Source: Arthrobacter globiformis (GTDB lineage Bacteria; Actinomycetota; Actinomycetes; Actinomycetales; Micrococcaceae). From it: a stretch of DNA of 64,000 nt. Below the pieces are notes generated by a model. It was given only the letters and a program-made list of their open reading frames with translations, was not told the DNA's origin and searched no databases. Every line of letters begins with the position of its first letter. Within the stretch, counting starts at the first letter, position 1. Positions 29,338 to 42,803 of the stretch are shown in pieces. The translations under genes and the position numbers were made by a program. The DNA is taken from NCBI RefSeq assembly GCF_003261175.1, contig NZ_QLNP01000089.1, positions 62,001 to 126,000 of the forward strand, given 5' to 3'.

Positions 29338-30042
29338 ATGGGAGACCTGGCCATAGACTTCTGCGGCGAGTGGTATGAGCCGGCCGATGAGGACATCTTC
29401 AGCATCGGCCGCGAGGGCGACCTGGAAGTGGACGACAACCCGTACCTGCACCGACGCTTCCTGCAGATCGCCAGGTATGACGGCATCTGGTGGCTCAGCA
29501 ACGTGGGCAGCCGGCTCTCCGCCACGGTGGCCGACGGATCCGGCGGCATGCAGGCCTGGCTCTCGCCCGGCGCACGGCTGCCGCTAGTCTTCAGCCACAC
29601 CAGCATCATCTTCACGGCCGGACCCACCACCTACGAATTCGCCGTCCACCTGAAGACGCCGTCGTTCCGGCAGGAGGCCAGCAGCGAAACCAGCGGCGGT
29701 GACACCACCATCGGCCCGGTGGTCTTTACGGACTCGCAGAAAGCCCTGATCGTGGCGCTTGCCGAACCCATGCTCCGGCGCGACGGCACCGGATTTACCG
29801 CCATTCCCTCCTCGGCGGAGGCGGCCCGGACCCTGGGCTGGGCCCTCACCCGGTTCAACCGGAAGCTCGACAACGTGTGCGACAAACTCGACCGTGCCGG
29901 AGTGGCAGGCCTCCGGGGAGGCGGCGGCAAGCTGGCCACCAACCGCCGGGCACGCCTCGTTGAGCACGCTGTCACCTCTCACCTGGTCACAGCCAGCGAC
30001 CTGCACCTGCTGGAAAAGATGCGCGGGGAGAGCGAAGCATGA
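29338..30042 (+). CDS. Small FHA-like plus helix-turn-helix protein
   Basis: The 234-residue protein has an N-terminal divergent FHA-like fold (residues about 18-100: FSIGREGDLEVDDN, then HRRFLQI and WLSNVG in place of the usual Ser-x-x-His and Thr-Asn-Gly loop). The Arg and Arg-Arg-Phe region is retained, but the canonical N is shifted (SNVG). The C-terminal half is helical and looks like a winged helix (TDSQKALIVALAEPML, then AARTLGWALTRFNRKLDNVCDKL). No membrane helix. It could read kinase signals and bind DNA or a partner. It overlaps the next gene by four bases (ATGA). I know no characterised homologue. Confidence 0.8.
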   Translation: MGDLAIDFCGEWYEPADEDIFSIGREGDLEVDDNPYLHRRFLQIARYDGIWWLSNVGSRLSATVADGSGGMQAWLSPGARLPLVFSHTSIIFTAGPTTYEFAVHLKTPSFRQEASSETSGGDTTIGPVVFTDSQKALIVALAEPMLRRDGTGFTAIPSSAEAARTLGWALTRFNRKLDNVCDKLDRAGVAGLRGGGGKLATNRRARLVEHAVTSHLVTASDLHLLEKMRGESEA

Positions 30043-33000
30043 GAATCCGACTGACACTGCGGCGGGATCCCGCCGAGGCCAAGGACCTGGCAGTTACCGT
30101 GGACGGCCGCGCCACCGTCGCGGACATCGCCGCCGAGCTGTGGACGGCGGACCCCGCGCGGCGGCAGCAGCCTGCTCCGTCGAACCTCTCCCTCCGGATT
30201 GACGAGGCATTCGTTGCCGGCGGCATGCGCGGCATCGTCCTGGACCGGGCGGACAACCTCCTTGAGTCGGGACTGCGGCCCGGGTCCGTCGTTTCGCTCA
30301 CCCAGGTCAGCGACCAGTTCGGGAACCCGAACGACGCCGGCGCGGCGGCAGACCGCGGCCCCGCCGCGGCGACGCTGCGCGTGGTCTCCGGGCCCGACGT
30401 CGGACGGGAGTTTTCCCTGCCCTCCGGCACCAGCTACATCGGACGGGACCGGGACGTGGACGTCCGGCTCACCGACCCTCTGACGTCGAAGCGGCACGCT
30501 CGCATCACCGTGGGGGAGAGCATCGAAATCGTGGACACGAATTCAGCCAACGGCCTCCAGATGGACGGTCTGCCGGTCACCCGTGCCACGTTGAACTCCT
30601 CGGACACCGTCACGCTGGGAGACACGGAGCTCACCGTGGTGCCGCTGGCGCGGAGCGGTGCGGCAGTTCCGACGTCGCCCCTGGTGGACTTCAACCGCTC
30701 CCCGCGGGTGGTTCCCCGGTTCGCACCGGCCAAGCGCGTGCCCCCGGCAGGACCCAAGCGGCAGGAGCACCACCCCTTCCCCTACATCATGCTGATCGCC
30801 CCGCTGATGATGGGCGCGGTGCTGTTCACGGTGACCCAGAGCATGATGTCAGTACTGTTCATGCTGATGATGCCGCTGTTCATTGTGGGCCACTACGTGG
30901 ACCAGAAGCTGCGAAGCCAGCGCGAGCGCAAGGAACAGCTGAAGCAGTTCCGGTCGGCCATGGCCGCCTTCCGGCAGGACACCATCGAGTTGCAGCGCGT
31001 TGAACGGGCCGTTCGGCTCCAGGAGGCGCCGTCCGTCAGTGACACCGTCGACTCCATCTACAAACTGGGTCCGCTGCTCTGGACCCACCGGCCGGAGCAC
31101 TCCGGGTTCCTGGCGCTCCGGTTCGGGCTCGGCACAGTGCCGTCCAGGATTCCGTTCGAGGAGCCGAATTCCTCGGAAACGGAGACAGAGTACCGGCGCG
31201 AAATTGAGGGCTGCCTGGATCAGTTCCGGCAGATCGAGGGCGTGCCGGTGGTATCACAGCTGCGGACCGCCGGCTCGTTCGGCCTCGCCGGGCCGCGCGG
31301 TCTCGTCGATGACGTGGCGCGGGGAGTGGTGCTCCAGCTCGTGGGCCTGCATTCCCCGGCGGAAGTAGCTGTTGCCGCCATCACCTCGGCACGGTCCCGG
31401 GAACGCTGGAACTGGCTGCAGTGGCTGCCGCACGTCGGCTCGAGCCACAGCCCCGTCAGCGGCGACCACCTCGCTGCCGGCTCGGCAGGCGGCACCAGCC
31501 TGCTGTCCAGGCTCGAGGATCTCGTGGAACTGCGGGAAACTGCGATGCGTTCGCACGGCCCAGCGCAGGGTCCCGCGCACCGGCCGGGCATCCCCGATGA
31601 AACCGCGGATGTTCCGGCGCCGGTGCTCCCAGCGGTGCTGGTAATCGTCGAGGACGACGCGCCGGTGGACCGCGGCCGGCTGACCCGGCTCGTGGAGCGC
31701 GGACCAGATACCGGTGTCCACGTCCTGTGGGTGGCCGCCGGCGTCGAATCCCTTCCGGCCGCCTGCCGTGACTTCCTCGCGGTGGACGGCGAGCACGGCA
31801 ACACCACCGGCCAGGTCCGGCTGGGACGCCACACCTACCCCGTGAGCTGTGAAAGCCTCGACGCTGAACTGGCAGGCCAGCTGGCCCGCATGCTCTCGCC
31901 CGTGGTCGACGCCGGTAAACCGTTGGAGGACGACTCGAACCTGCCGCGCGCGGTCTCTTACGCGACGCTTATCGGCAAGGACTTCCTGGAAAATCCGCTG
32001 GCCGTGGTGGAACGCTGGCAGGAAAACAACTCCGTCCGCTCCACCGCCGTCGCCAACCGCAAGGACAACGGCTCGCTGCGTGCCCTGGTGGGTTCCAAGG
32101 GGGTGGAACCTCTCTACCTGGACCTCAAGAACGAGGGGCCGCACGCGCTGGTGGGCGGCACCACCGGCGCCGGCAAGTCCGAGTTCCTGCAGTCGTGGGT
32201 GATGGGCATGGCTACCGCGTACAGCCCGGACCGCGTCAGCTTCCTGTTTGTGGATTACAAGGGCGGCGCTGCATTTGCTGATTGCGTCCACCTGCCGCAC
32301 ACCGTGGGCCTGGTCACCGACCTCTCGCCGCACCTCGTACGCCGCGCCCTGACATCCCTGAGGGCTGAGCTCCACTACCGGGAACACCTGCTCAACAGGA
32401 AAAAGGCCAAGGACCTGCTCTCGCTCCAGCGCGAGGCGGATCCCGAGGCCCCGCCCTACCTGGTAATCGTGGTGGACGAATTCGCTGCCCTGGCCACCGA
32501 GGTGCCCGAGTTCGTGGACGGCGTCGTCGACGTCGCCGCCCGCGGCCGGTCCCTCGGGCTGCACCTGATCCTCGCCACCCAGCGCCCCGCCGGCGTCATC
32601 AAGGAAAGCCTGCGCGCCAACACCAACCTCCGGGTGGCGCTGCGGATGGCCGACGAGGACGACGCCACGGACATCCTGGGCGTGCCGGACGCCGCGTACT
32701 TCGACCCCTCCATCCCGGGCCGCGGAGCGGCGAAAACCGGTCCGGGCCGCATCCAGGGATTCCAGACCGGCTACGCCGGCGGCTGGACCACCGAACGCCC
32801 GCAGCGTCCGCAGATCGACATCGTGGAAATGGCCTTCGGGTCAGGTCCTGCCTGGGAATCCCCGGCCGCCGACTCTGCAGTGCAGGACGAACCGGCCGGG
32901 CCCAACGACATCGCCAGGATGACCGCCAACGTCATCGCCGCGGCGGACCTGCTGGCCATCGAGCCGCCGCGAAAGCCGTGGCTGAACGAACTGGCCACCA

Positions 33001-34511
33001 CCTACGACTTCTCCCTGCTGCCGAACCCACGCACCGATGAACGGCTCCTGCTGGGCGTGGCCGACGACCCCGCCCGCCAGGACCAGCCCACCGTCTTCTA
33101 CGAACCGGACAAAGACGGCAACATGGCCATCTACGGCACGGGCGGCTCGGGGAAGTCTGCGGCCCTGCGGGGCATCGCCATCGCCGCTGCCGTCACGCCC
33201 CGCGGCGGCCCTGTCCACGTCTACGGAATCGATTGCGGCTCTGCCGGGCTCAAAATGCTCGAAGAATTGCCGCACGTGGGCGGGATCATCAACGGCGACG
33301 ACGTGGAACGCGTGGGCAGGCTGCTGCGCTGGCTCAGCGACCTCGCCGAGGACCGGGCAACCCGTTTCGCCGAGGTCCGGGCCTCCACCATCGGGGAGTA
33401 CCGCAAGCTTGCCGGCCTGCCGGATGAAAAGCGCATCTTCGTGCTGGTCGACGGCATGTCGGCCTTCCGCGAGGCCTATGAGTACAGCAAGCTCTCCGGC
33501 CTCTGGGACCTCTTCCTGCAGTTGGCCACCGACGGCCGTCCCCTGGGCATCCACCTCGTTGTTACCGGTGACCGGCCCAACTCCGTCCCGACGTCGTTGC
33601 TTGCCTCCATCCAGCGGAGGCTGGTACTCCGGCTGTCCGCCGAGGACGACTACCTCACCATGGACGTGCCTAAGGACGTCCTGGGCAAGGCCTCGCCTCC
33701 CGGGCGCGGGCTGCTTGGCGGCCACGAGGTGCAGCTGGCTGTCCTGGGCGGCAACTCCAACCTGGCCCTGCAGGCGCGCGAAGTCCACAAACTCAGCGAA
33801 GCCATGCTCCGCCAGGGCCTGGAACGGGCTCCGCGGATTGAACGGCTGCCCGAGCAGATCGACCTGGACATCCTGCCTGCCGGGCTGCCGGACCTTCCGG
33901 TGATCGGCGTGGACGACGAAACGCTGCAGCCCGCCACGCTCATGGCCAAGGGCCCGCTGCTGCTCGCCGGCCCGCCCGGCGCCGGCCGGACCGTGGCCCT
34001 GGTGACCATGGCCTACGCGCTGCGCCGGTCCAACCCCGGCACCGAACTGGTCTACCTTGCCGCCAGGAAGTCCGCCGTGGCGTCCCTGCCGGTGTGGGAC
34101 CGCTCGCTGGTCGGGGCCGACGACGTCGAGGAGGCGGTGGAAGCGCTCACGGACCACGCCTCGGCCAACCCGGGCAAGGTGGCCATCTTCATCGAGGGGC
34201 TCACGGAGTTCACGGGCACCCTGGCCGAATCCGGCATCGAAAGGCTCGTCGCGGCGTCCATCAAGGCTGACCAGTGGGTCGTGGGGGAATCCGAAACATC
34301 CACCTGGTCCTCGGCCTGGTCGCTCGCGCAGCCGTTCAAGTCGGGCCGGAGGGGGCTGCTCATCAACCCGGGCGACATAGACGGCGACAGCCTCCTCAAT
34401 ACGTCACTCGGACGCGTCGGCGCCGGCTTCATTCCGGGCCGCGGCTACATCGTCGGGAGGGGCAAGGTGCGCAAGCTCCAGATCGCGCTGCCGCCGGAGA
34501 ACCGGCAGTAG
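30039..34511 (+). CDS. EssC/EccC-like FHA - FtsK/SpoIIIE triple-ATPase
   Basis: The 1490-residue protein has a ubiquitin-like or FHA-like N-domain (1-90), an FHA domain (about 108-205, YIGRDRDVDVRL, SKRHARI, DTNSANGL), two membrane helices (about 245-290), and three P-loop domains. The first has Walker A GGTTGAGKSEF (about 705-715) and Walker B VIVVDEFAAL (about 808-817) and should be active. The second (YGTGGSGKS, about 1032) has LVDG in place of DE, and the third (GPPGAGRT, about 1311) has IEG, so both look degenerate. This order is that of the type VII secretion motors EssC and EccC, where the later domains bind substrate. It ends the overlapped block of the cluster. Confidence 0.92.
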   Translation: MRIRLTLRRDPAEAKDLAVTVDGRATVADIAAELWTADPARRQQPAPSNLSLRIDEAFVAGGMRGIVLDRADNLLESGLRPGSVVSLTQVSDQFGNPNDAGAAADRGPAAATLRVVSGPDVGREFSLPSGTSYIGRDRDVDVRLTDPLTSKRHARITVGESIEIVDTNSANGLQMDGLPVTRATLNSSDTVTLGDTELTVVPLARSGAAVPTSPLVDFNRSPRVVPRFAPAKRVPPAGPKRQEHHPFPYIMLIAPLMMGAVLFTVTQSMMSVLFMLMMPLFIVGHYVDQKLRSQRERKEQLKQFRSAMAAFRQDTIELQRVERAVRLQEAPSVSDTVDSIYKLGPLLWTHRPEHSGFLALRFGLGTVPSRIPFEEPNSSETETEYRREIEGCLDQFRQIEGVPVVSQLRTAGSFGLAGPRGLVDDVARGVVLQLVGLHSPAEVAVAAITSARSRERWNWLQWLPHVGSSHSPVSGDHLAAGSAGGTSLLSRLEDLVELRETAMRSHGPAQGPAHRPGIPDETADVPAPVLPAVLVIVEDDAPVDRGRLTRLVERGPDTGVHVLWVAAGVESLPAACRDFLAVDGEHGNTTGQVRLGRHTYPVSCESLDAELAGQLARMLSPVVDAGKPLEDDSNLPRAVSYATLIGKDFLENPLAVVERWQENNSVRSTAVANRKDNGSLRALVGSKGVEPLYLDLKNEGPHALVGGTTGAGKSEFLQSWVMGMATAYSPDRVSFLFVDYKGGAAFADCVHLPHTVGLVTDLSPHLVRRALTSLRAELHYREHLLNRKKAKDLLSLQREADPEAPPYLVIVVDEFAALATEVPEFVDGVVDVAARGRSLGLHLILATQRPAGVIKESLRANTNLRVALRMADEDDATDILGVPDAAYFDPSIPGRGAAKTGPGRIQGFQTGYAGGWTTERPQRPQIDIVEMAFGSGPAWESPAADSAVQDEPAGPNDIARMTANVIAAADLLAIEPPRKPWLNELATTYDFSLLPNPRTDERLLLGVADDPARQDQPTVFYEPDKDGNMAIYGTGGSGKSAALRGIAIAAAVTPRGGPVHVYGIDCGSAGLKMLEELPHVGGIINGDDVERVGRLLRWLSDLAEDRATRFAEVRASTIGEYRKLAGLPDEKRIFVLVDGMSAFREAYEYSKLSGLWDLFLQLATDGRPLGIHLVVTGDRPNSVPTSLLASIQRRLVLRLSAEDDYLTMDVPKDVLGKASPPGRGLLGGHEVQLAVLGGNSNLALQAREVHKLSEAMLRQGLERAPRIERLPEQIDLDILPAGLPDLPVIGVDDETLQPATLMAKGPLLLAGPPGAGRTVALVTMAYALRRSNPGTELVYLAARKSAVASLPVWDRSLVGADDVEEAVEALTDHASANPGKVAIFIEGLTEFTGTLAESGIERLVAASIKADQWVVGESETSTWSSAWSLAQPFKSGRRGLLINPGDIDGDSLLNTSLGRVGAGFIPGRGYIVGRGKVRKLQIALPPENRQ

Positions 34512-34611
34512 TTGAGTATTAGTTAATTTGGTGCGCCGCGGGGGACTGTAGGAAGATACCCGGGACAAAACTCGGCGCGGGAGGGTCCCGCGCGGCTGCA
34601 AAGGTTACTCC

Positions 34612-35286
<675 letters not shown>

Positions 35287-35309
35287 GGGCGTTCGCCGGC
35301 GGCGGTTGA

Positions 35310-38599
<3,290 letters not shown>

Positions 38600-38627
38600 G
38601 TCGCCCGCAGCGCCGCGCGGGCTACTG

Positions 38628-38649
38628 CCCGGGCCGAACGCGGCCCGGG
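38628..38649. terminator. Convergent terminator hairpin between IMPase and cupin genes
   Basis: Arms CCCGGGCC and GGCCCGGG around GAACGC lie between two genes that converge. A smaller stem is just upstream. T-runs are lacking. Confidence 0.55.
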
Positions 38650-38653
38650 TGGC

Positions 38654-39166
38654 TCACACTTGCGGCGGTGTCAGGTTGTAGCGCGCATAGATGTCCGGCA
38701 GCCACGGCGCTTCGGCGAAGCGGAGGCCGAAGTGGGCCGCGAGTTTCTCGACGGTCTCGGGGTCCGGCATTCCGGCTTCGATGTGGTTGGCAAGGCCCCA
38801 GAAGAAGTGCTCAAATCCGGCGGGGCTGATCACCTCAATCATGCGGGCGGGCACCTTTCCCGCGTTCCACATGGCGTGAAGTTCATTCCGTGGCTTCGTG
38901 ATGTACCCGCCTGCACCCAGGACCGCCTCGCGGTCACCGGACCGGAACCCTATTTCGCCCTCAAGGACGATCGAGTACTCGTCTTCGCGGGTATGGATAT
39001 GCGGCGGTACCAGCGCGCCGACCGGGAACGGGTGCTCCACGATGGACAGTTGGTGGTTGGTGTCCTCGCCAAGGAGCTTGAACACGACGCCGATGCCGCC
39101 AAGTTGCGCTTCCCTGCCCTGTCCGGGCTGCACGACGGTCAGCCGCGGAGCCCCTTCCTCGTTCAT
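38654..39166 (-). CDS. Cupin-domain protein
   Basis: The 170-residue protein starts at MNEEGAPRL, with a GGAAGGGA ribosome site upstream; the frame before it is not conserved-looking. One beta-barrel cupin domain spans about residues 30-120, with metal ligands in PPHIHTREDEYS (His, His, Glu) and a second His in ELHAMWN. A C-terminal helical part (EHFFWGLANHIEAGMPDPE) follows. Such single-domain cupins are often annotated quercetin-dioxygenase-like, but the substrate is unknown. It is convergent with the IMPase gene. Confidence 0.85.
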   Translation of the reverse strand: MNEEGAPRLTVVQPGQGREAQLGGIGVVFKLLGEDTNHQLSIVEHPFPVGALVPPHIHTREDEYSIVLEGEIGFRSGDREAVLGAGGYITKPRNELHAMWNAGKVPARMIEVISPAGFEHFFWGLANHIEAGMPDPETVEKLAAHFGLRFAEAPWLPDIYARYNLTPPQV

Positions 39167-39348
39167 GGGCTCATCCCTTCCTTGCCACGGAGTTTGCGGT
39201 GCAGGAATTATCGTCCCGCCAACCGCGCCGGTCCAGAGGGAAAACAAAGCAGTGGGCACCCCGTCGCTGTCAGCCCGGACCTGATAGATCAGTCACGGAA
39301 TCAGTTGTTTCGCCGGGTGCATCGGTCTCCCGGCACTACCATTGACGG

Positions 39349-39861
39349 GTGCAGCCGCAGATCACCGTCCGTCCCGCCGTCCCCGCCGACTTTGCGGCCA
39401 TCGCCCGCATTACCCGGGACGCCTATCTGGCGGCGGGCTACTTCGAGACCGCGGACCACCCCTACATGAAGCAGATCCAGGACGTCGCCACCCGCGCAGA
39501 CCGGGCCACCATCTGGGTGGCGGAGCGCGCAGGCACGATCGTTGGTTCGGTGACCCTGGCGCTGGCCGGTGAGAAGTACGCCGACATCGCGCTGGACGAC
39601 GAGCTTGAGTTCCGCATGCTGGTGGTGGACCCGGCCGTGCAGCGAAGCGGCGCCGGCCTGGCCATGGTCGAAGCTATCATTGCGCACGCCAGATCGCTGG
39701 ACGGGATCCGTGCCGTGGCACTGACCACCGGCGGGGACTGGGAAAGCGCCCATGGGCTGTACCGGAAGACAGTCTTCCGCCGGGTGCCCGAGCGCGACTG
39801 GTATGTGCCCGGCACCGACATAAAGCTGCTGGTTTTCAGGCTGGACGTCCAGCCCGCCTAG
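39349..39861 (+). CDS. GNAT-family N-acetyltransferase
   Basis: The 170-residue protein has the GNAT fold: VRPAVPADFAAIARIT at the N-terminus, the core strand EFRMLVVDPAVQRSGAGLAMV with the acetyl-CoA-binding RSGAGLA loop, and a C-terminal YRKTVFRRVPERDW. The start is GTG. The substrate is unknown; small GNATs of this kind often modify small amines or peptide N-termini. It is divergent from the cupin gene and 41 bases upstream of the RidA gene, probably in one transcript. Confidence 0.88.
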   Translation: MQPQITVRPAVPADFAAIARITRDAYLAAGYFETADHPYMKQIQDVATRADRATIWVAERAGTIVGSVTLALAGEKYADIALDDELEFRMLVVDPAVQRSGAGLAMVEAIIAHARSLDGIRAVALTTGGDWESAHGLYRKTVFRRVPERDWYVPGTDIKLLVFRLDVQPA

Positions 39862-39902
39862 AGTGGAGCCGACTTAAAACCCCTAGTGAAAGGCGCAGCA
39901 GC

Positions 39903-40286
39903 ATGCGCAAGACGTTCGGCACCGGCTCGGTCTGGGAACAGAAGCTCGGCTACTCCCGCGCGGTCCAGGTGGACAACACGCTCTACATTTCGGCCACCTC
40001 TGCCAGCGGTGAGAACGGCATCGTCGGCAACGACTTCTACGAGCAGACCCAGTTCATCCTGCAGAAGCTGGAGACCGTCCTGGCCGACGCCGGATTCGCG
40101 CTCGCCGACGTCGTGCAGTCCAAGCTGTACCTGACGGACATCAGCAAGTGGGAGGACGCCGGCCGTGCGCACGGCGAGGTTTTCGGCGAGATCCGCCCCA
40201 CCCTGTCGCTGGTCCACGTGCTGCCGTTCCTGGACCCGGAAATGCTCGTGGAGATCGAGCTCGTCGCGCAGAAGAGCGCCAGCTAG
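39903..40286 (+). CDS. RidA family (YjgF/YER057c) protein
   Basis: The 127-residue protein is the size of a RidA subunit, with YSRAVQVDNTLYISAT at the start, VQSKLYLTDISKWEDA in the middle and RPTLSLVHV before MLVEIELVA. RidA enzymes deaminate reactive enamine/imine intermediates. The catalytic Arg of RidA (about residue 105 in family numbering) corresponds to RPTLSLVHV here. It may be an Rid subfamily member rather than RidA itself. It ends 15 bases before a strong palindromic terminator. Confidence 0.88.
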   Translation: MRKTFGTGSVWEQKLGYSRAVQVDNTLYISATSASGENGIVGNDFYEQTQFILQKLETVLADAGFALADVVQSKLYLTDISKWEDAGRAHGEVFGEIRPTLSLVHVLPFLDPEMLVEIELVAQKSAS

Positions 40287-40301
40287 AACTTCCCCGCCTG
40301 A

Positions 40302-40373
40302 GCGCGAACTGGCAGCAGATACCCCTAAATCCCGGTTTTGCGGGCGCTACCTGCCAGTTCGCGCTTTTGTTTT
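40302..40373 (+). terminator. Long palindrome A with T-run, convergent terminator
   Basis: Perfect 14-bp arms GCGCGAACTGGCAG and CTGCCAGTTCGCGC enclose 35 bases that contain an inner CCCG/CGGG pair. On the + strand the stem is followed by TTTTGTTTT, so it should stop the RidA transcript and probably the opposing one too. It is one of three related palindromes here (also 44525 and 48042). Confidence 0.8.
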
Positions 40374-40392
40374 CCCGATGTAGGTCCGCGCG

Positions 40393-41055
40393 CTAGGAAG
40401 CCGGGAGGCCGTAGCGGTGTTCGGGCCGGCCGGTGGTGCCGTAGCGGAGCTGGATCTCGACGGCGCCGTCGTCCGCGAGCGACGACAGGTACCGCTGTGC
40501 GGTGGCCCGGGACACGCCCACCCGCCGGGCGACGTCGGCCGCCGAGTACTGCTCGCCGGGCGCCAGCGATTCGAGCACCGCAGCCTCCGTCGCGGATCTG
40601 GGCTTGGCCGACGGCGCGACGTCTCCCGGAATGAGCGCCCGCTTCGCCCGCTCCACGGTGTCCTGGTCCAGGGAGCCGGGCTGGCCGAGGATCCGCCGAT
40701 ACCGGGCATAGGAGCGCAGTTGCTGCGACAGGGATTCTGCCGTAAAGGGCTTGAGCAGGTACCCGAGGGCGCCGCGACGGAACGCCGTCCGCAGCGACGC
40801 CGCGTCCGAGGCCGCACTGAGAATCATCGTGTCCACGTCCAGCTGATGCAGGAGGTCAAGGCCCGAGGCGTCCGGCAGGTAAACGTCCAGCAGCACCAGG
40901 TCCGGGCGCAGACTGTGGATGGACTGCAGGGCCAGCGATGCCGAACCCGCCGGGGGCAGCGCCAGGAACCCGGCCACGGAATCCACGTAGGCGGCGTGGA
41001 GCTTCGCGACGTGGAAGTCGTCATCCACGATCAGCACCCTGAAATCCTCAGACAT
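40393..41055 (-). CDS. Response regulator, CitB/DcuR type
   Basis: The 220-residue protein has a receiver domain at residues 6-125 with DDD near the start, phospho-acceptor Asp57 in LVLLDVYLPD, a Lys in LLKPF, and a C-terminal winged helix (YSAADVARRVGVSRATAQRYLS). This is the CitB/DcuR layout. The start at 41055 follows AAGGACGAGG; an ATG at 41076 is an alternative. It is encoded right after its kinase, and with the divergent CitMHS transporter gene this suggests control of citrate uptake. Confidence 0.92.
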   Translation of the reverse strand: MSEDFRVLIVDDDFHVAKLHAAYVDSVAGFLALPPAGSASLALQSIHSLRPDLVLLDVYLPDASGLDLLHQLDVDTMILSAASDAASLRTAFRRGALGYLLKPFTAESLSQQLRSYARYRRILGQPGSLDQDTVERAKRALIPGDVAPSAKPRSATEAAVLESLAPGEQYSAADVARRVGVSRATAQRYLSSLADDGAVEIQLRYGTTGRPEHRYGLPAS

Positions 41056-41096
41056 CCTCGTCCTTCCGTCCGGCATTCATCGTCCTTGCGCGCCCA

Positions 41097-42803
41097 TCAG
41101 TCTTTGCGCGCCGTGGTGGTGCCCGGCAGCGTTGCCATGAACACGGCGCCGGGTCCGCCGGCATTTCCGGGTTCAAGGACCGTGACGTCGCCCCCACGCC
41201 GCCGCGCCAACTGGCGCGCCAACGCCAGGCCCAGGCCCTGGCCGCCGGCACGGCCCTGTCCCTGGAGAACACTGCCGCCCGCCGTCGTGAACCCCTCGGC
41301 GAAAACCGCCTCGGGGTTGCTGTCGTCCGGCAGCCCATCGCCGGAATCCGCGACGACGACGTGCAGGGTGCCGCCGCCGTCGCCCTCGTCATCCAGCAGT
41401 TCAAGCTCCACCCACCGCTCGGCGGCCGTGCCGGCCACGGCCGCGTTGACCGCGTTGTCGATCAGGTTTCCGAGCACCGTGGTGACGTCCTGCGGCTCCG
41501 TCACCTGGCCCCGCACGAGGGTTTCGGGCCCGATCCGTAACGATACCCCCCGCTCATCAGCCTCGACGCCCTTGGCCCCGATGAAGGCCTGCAAGTAGGG
41601 GTCCTGCAGCAGTTCGGCCTGATTCACGGGGAACTTCAGCGGGCCTGTGGCGGCGAGCCTTTCGAGGTAATTGCGCGCCTGCTGGTGCTGGCCGATGCTC
41701 ATGAACCCGGCAATAGTGTGCAGCTGGTTGGCGAACTCGTGCCGCTGCGCCCGCAGTGCGGTGGACATGGTCCCCACGGCGTCGAGCTGCCGGGTCAGGT
41801 GCTGGAGTTCGGTGCGGTCACGGAGCATGACCACCCAGCCCAGGTCTTCGCGGCGGTGCAGCGCCTTCCGGGCGCTGGCCACGAGGACCTGCTCCCCGGC
41901 CACCAGTTCCATGGCCTCGCCCTCACGGGCGTCGGGCAGAGTGAGGGCCTTGAGCCGGGCCGGCACCGGGGCGTCCGGCCAGGGCTGGCCGGAAAGGTCG
42001 GGCTGGCCAAGGAGGCGCTGGGCCGCGGCGTTGAACACGCTGATCCGGCCGTCGGCGGAGATGCCCACGACCCCCTCGTCGACGCCCTCCAGGACCGCCA
42101 CCTGGTCGTGCACCAGCGCGCCGATTTCCTCCGGTTCGAGGCCGAGCGTGAGCCGCTGCAGCCGGCGCCGGAGCAGGAATGAGGCCAGGACCCCGGCGGC
42201 CAGCGAGCCGGTCGCTGTCAGCACGATCGGAACGATGTCCCGGGCCAGACTCTGGCCGATGGACTCGGTGGAATAGCCGACACTCACCTCGCCCACCACG
42301 GAACCGGAACCCGACCCAGAACCCGGTGCGAACACGGGGACCTTCGCCCCGGCCGACGGGCCCAGCGTGCCGGTGTTGCGGGTGGTCACCTCGCGGCCGG
42401 CAAGCGCTTCGGACGGGTCCGTACTGACGCGCTCGCCCAGCCGGTCGGCGTCGGGATGGGCTAGCCGCAGCCCCGTTTCGTCGGTGATTACCACAAACAG
42501 GGCTCCGGTTCTGGCCCGGGCGCCCTCGGCCACCGCCATGAGCGGCCCTGCCTTCAGTTCCGCGGGCGGGGGAGTGCCGGGTTGCCGGCTGATGGCCTGC
42601 ACGTTGGCGCGGACCGACGGGTCCGAGGCCACGGTACGGGCCAGGGTCAGGGCCTGGTTTTCAGCCTCGCGGCCCAGCCGTTCAAACGTCAGCCACGCAT
42701 GTACCGCGCCGCTGAGGAGCACGACGAGGAGCACCACGCCCAGCTGCAGGAGCAACGTCTGGGTGGAGAACCTGAGCGGAAGCCTGCCGGCGGGGCTCAT
42801 CAT
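41097..42803 (-). CDS. Sensor histidine kinase, CitA/DcuS type
   Basis: The 568-residue kinase has an N-terminal membrane helix (about 15-37), an outside PDC/PAS-like sensor (about 38-185, with a GSGSGSGS stretch before the last strand), a second helix (about 188-212), a cytoplasmic PAS domain (ISVFNAAAQRLLGQ) and a DHp region QRHEFANQLHTIAG with His355. The ATP domain has NLIDNAVNA, DSGDGLP and GGQGLGLALARQ. This is the CitA/DcuS architecture, which senses citrate or C4-dicarboxylates outside the cell. It is divergent from the citrate transporter gene, with about 200 bases of shared regulatory DNA. Confidence 0.94.
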   Translation of the reverse strand: MMSPAGRLPLRFSTQTLLLQLGVVLLVVLLSGAVHAWLTFERLGREAENQALTLARTVASDPSVRANVQAISRQPGTPPPAELKAGPLMAVAEGARARTGALFVVITDETGLRLAHPDADRLGERVSTDPSEALAGREVTTRNTGTLGPSAGAKVPVFAPGSGSGSGSVVGEVSVGYSTESIGQSLARDIVPIVLTATGSLAAGVLASFLLRRRLQRLTLGLEPEEIGALVHDQVAVLEGVDEGVVGISADGRISVFNAAAQRLLGQPDLSGQPWPDAPVPARLKALTLPDAREGEAMELVAGEQVLVASARKALHRREDLGWVVMLRDRTELQHLTRQLDAVGTMSTALRAQRHEFANQLHTIAGFMSIGQHQQARNYLERLAATGPLKFPVNQAELLQDPYLQAFIGAKGVEADERGVSLRIGPETLVRGQVTEPQDVTTVLGNLIDNAVNAAVAGTAAERWVELELLDDEGDGGGTLHVVVADSGDGLPDDSNPEAVFAEGFTTAGGSVLQGQGRAGGQGLGLALARQLARRRGGDVTVLEPGNAGGPGAVFMATLPGTTTARKD

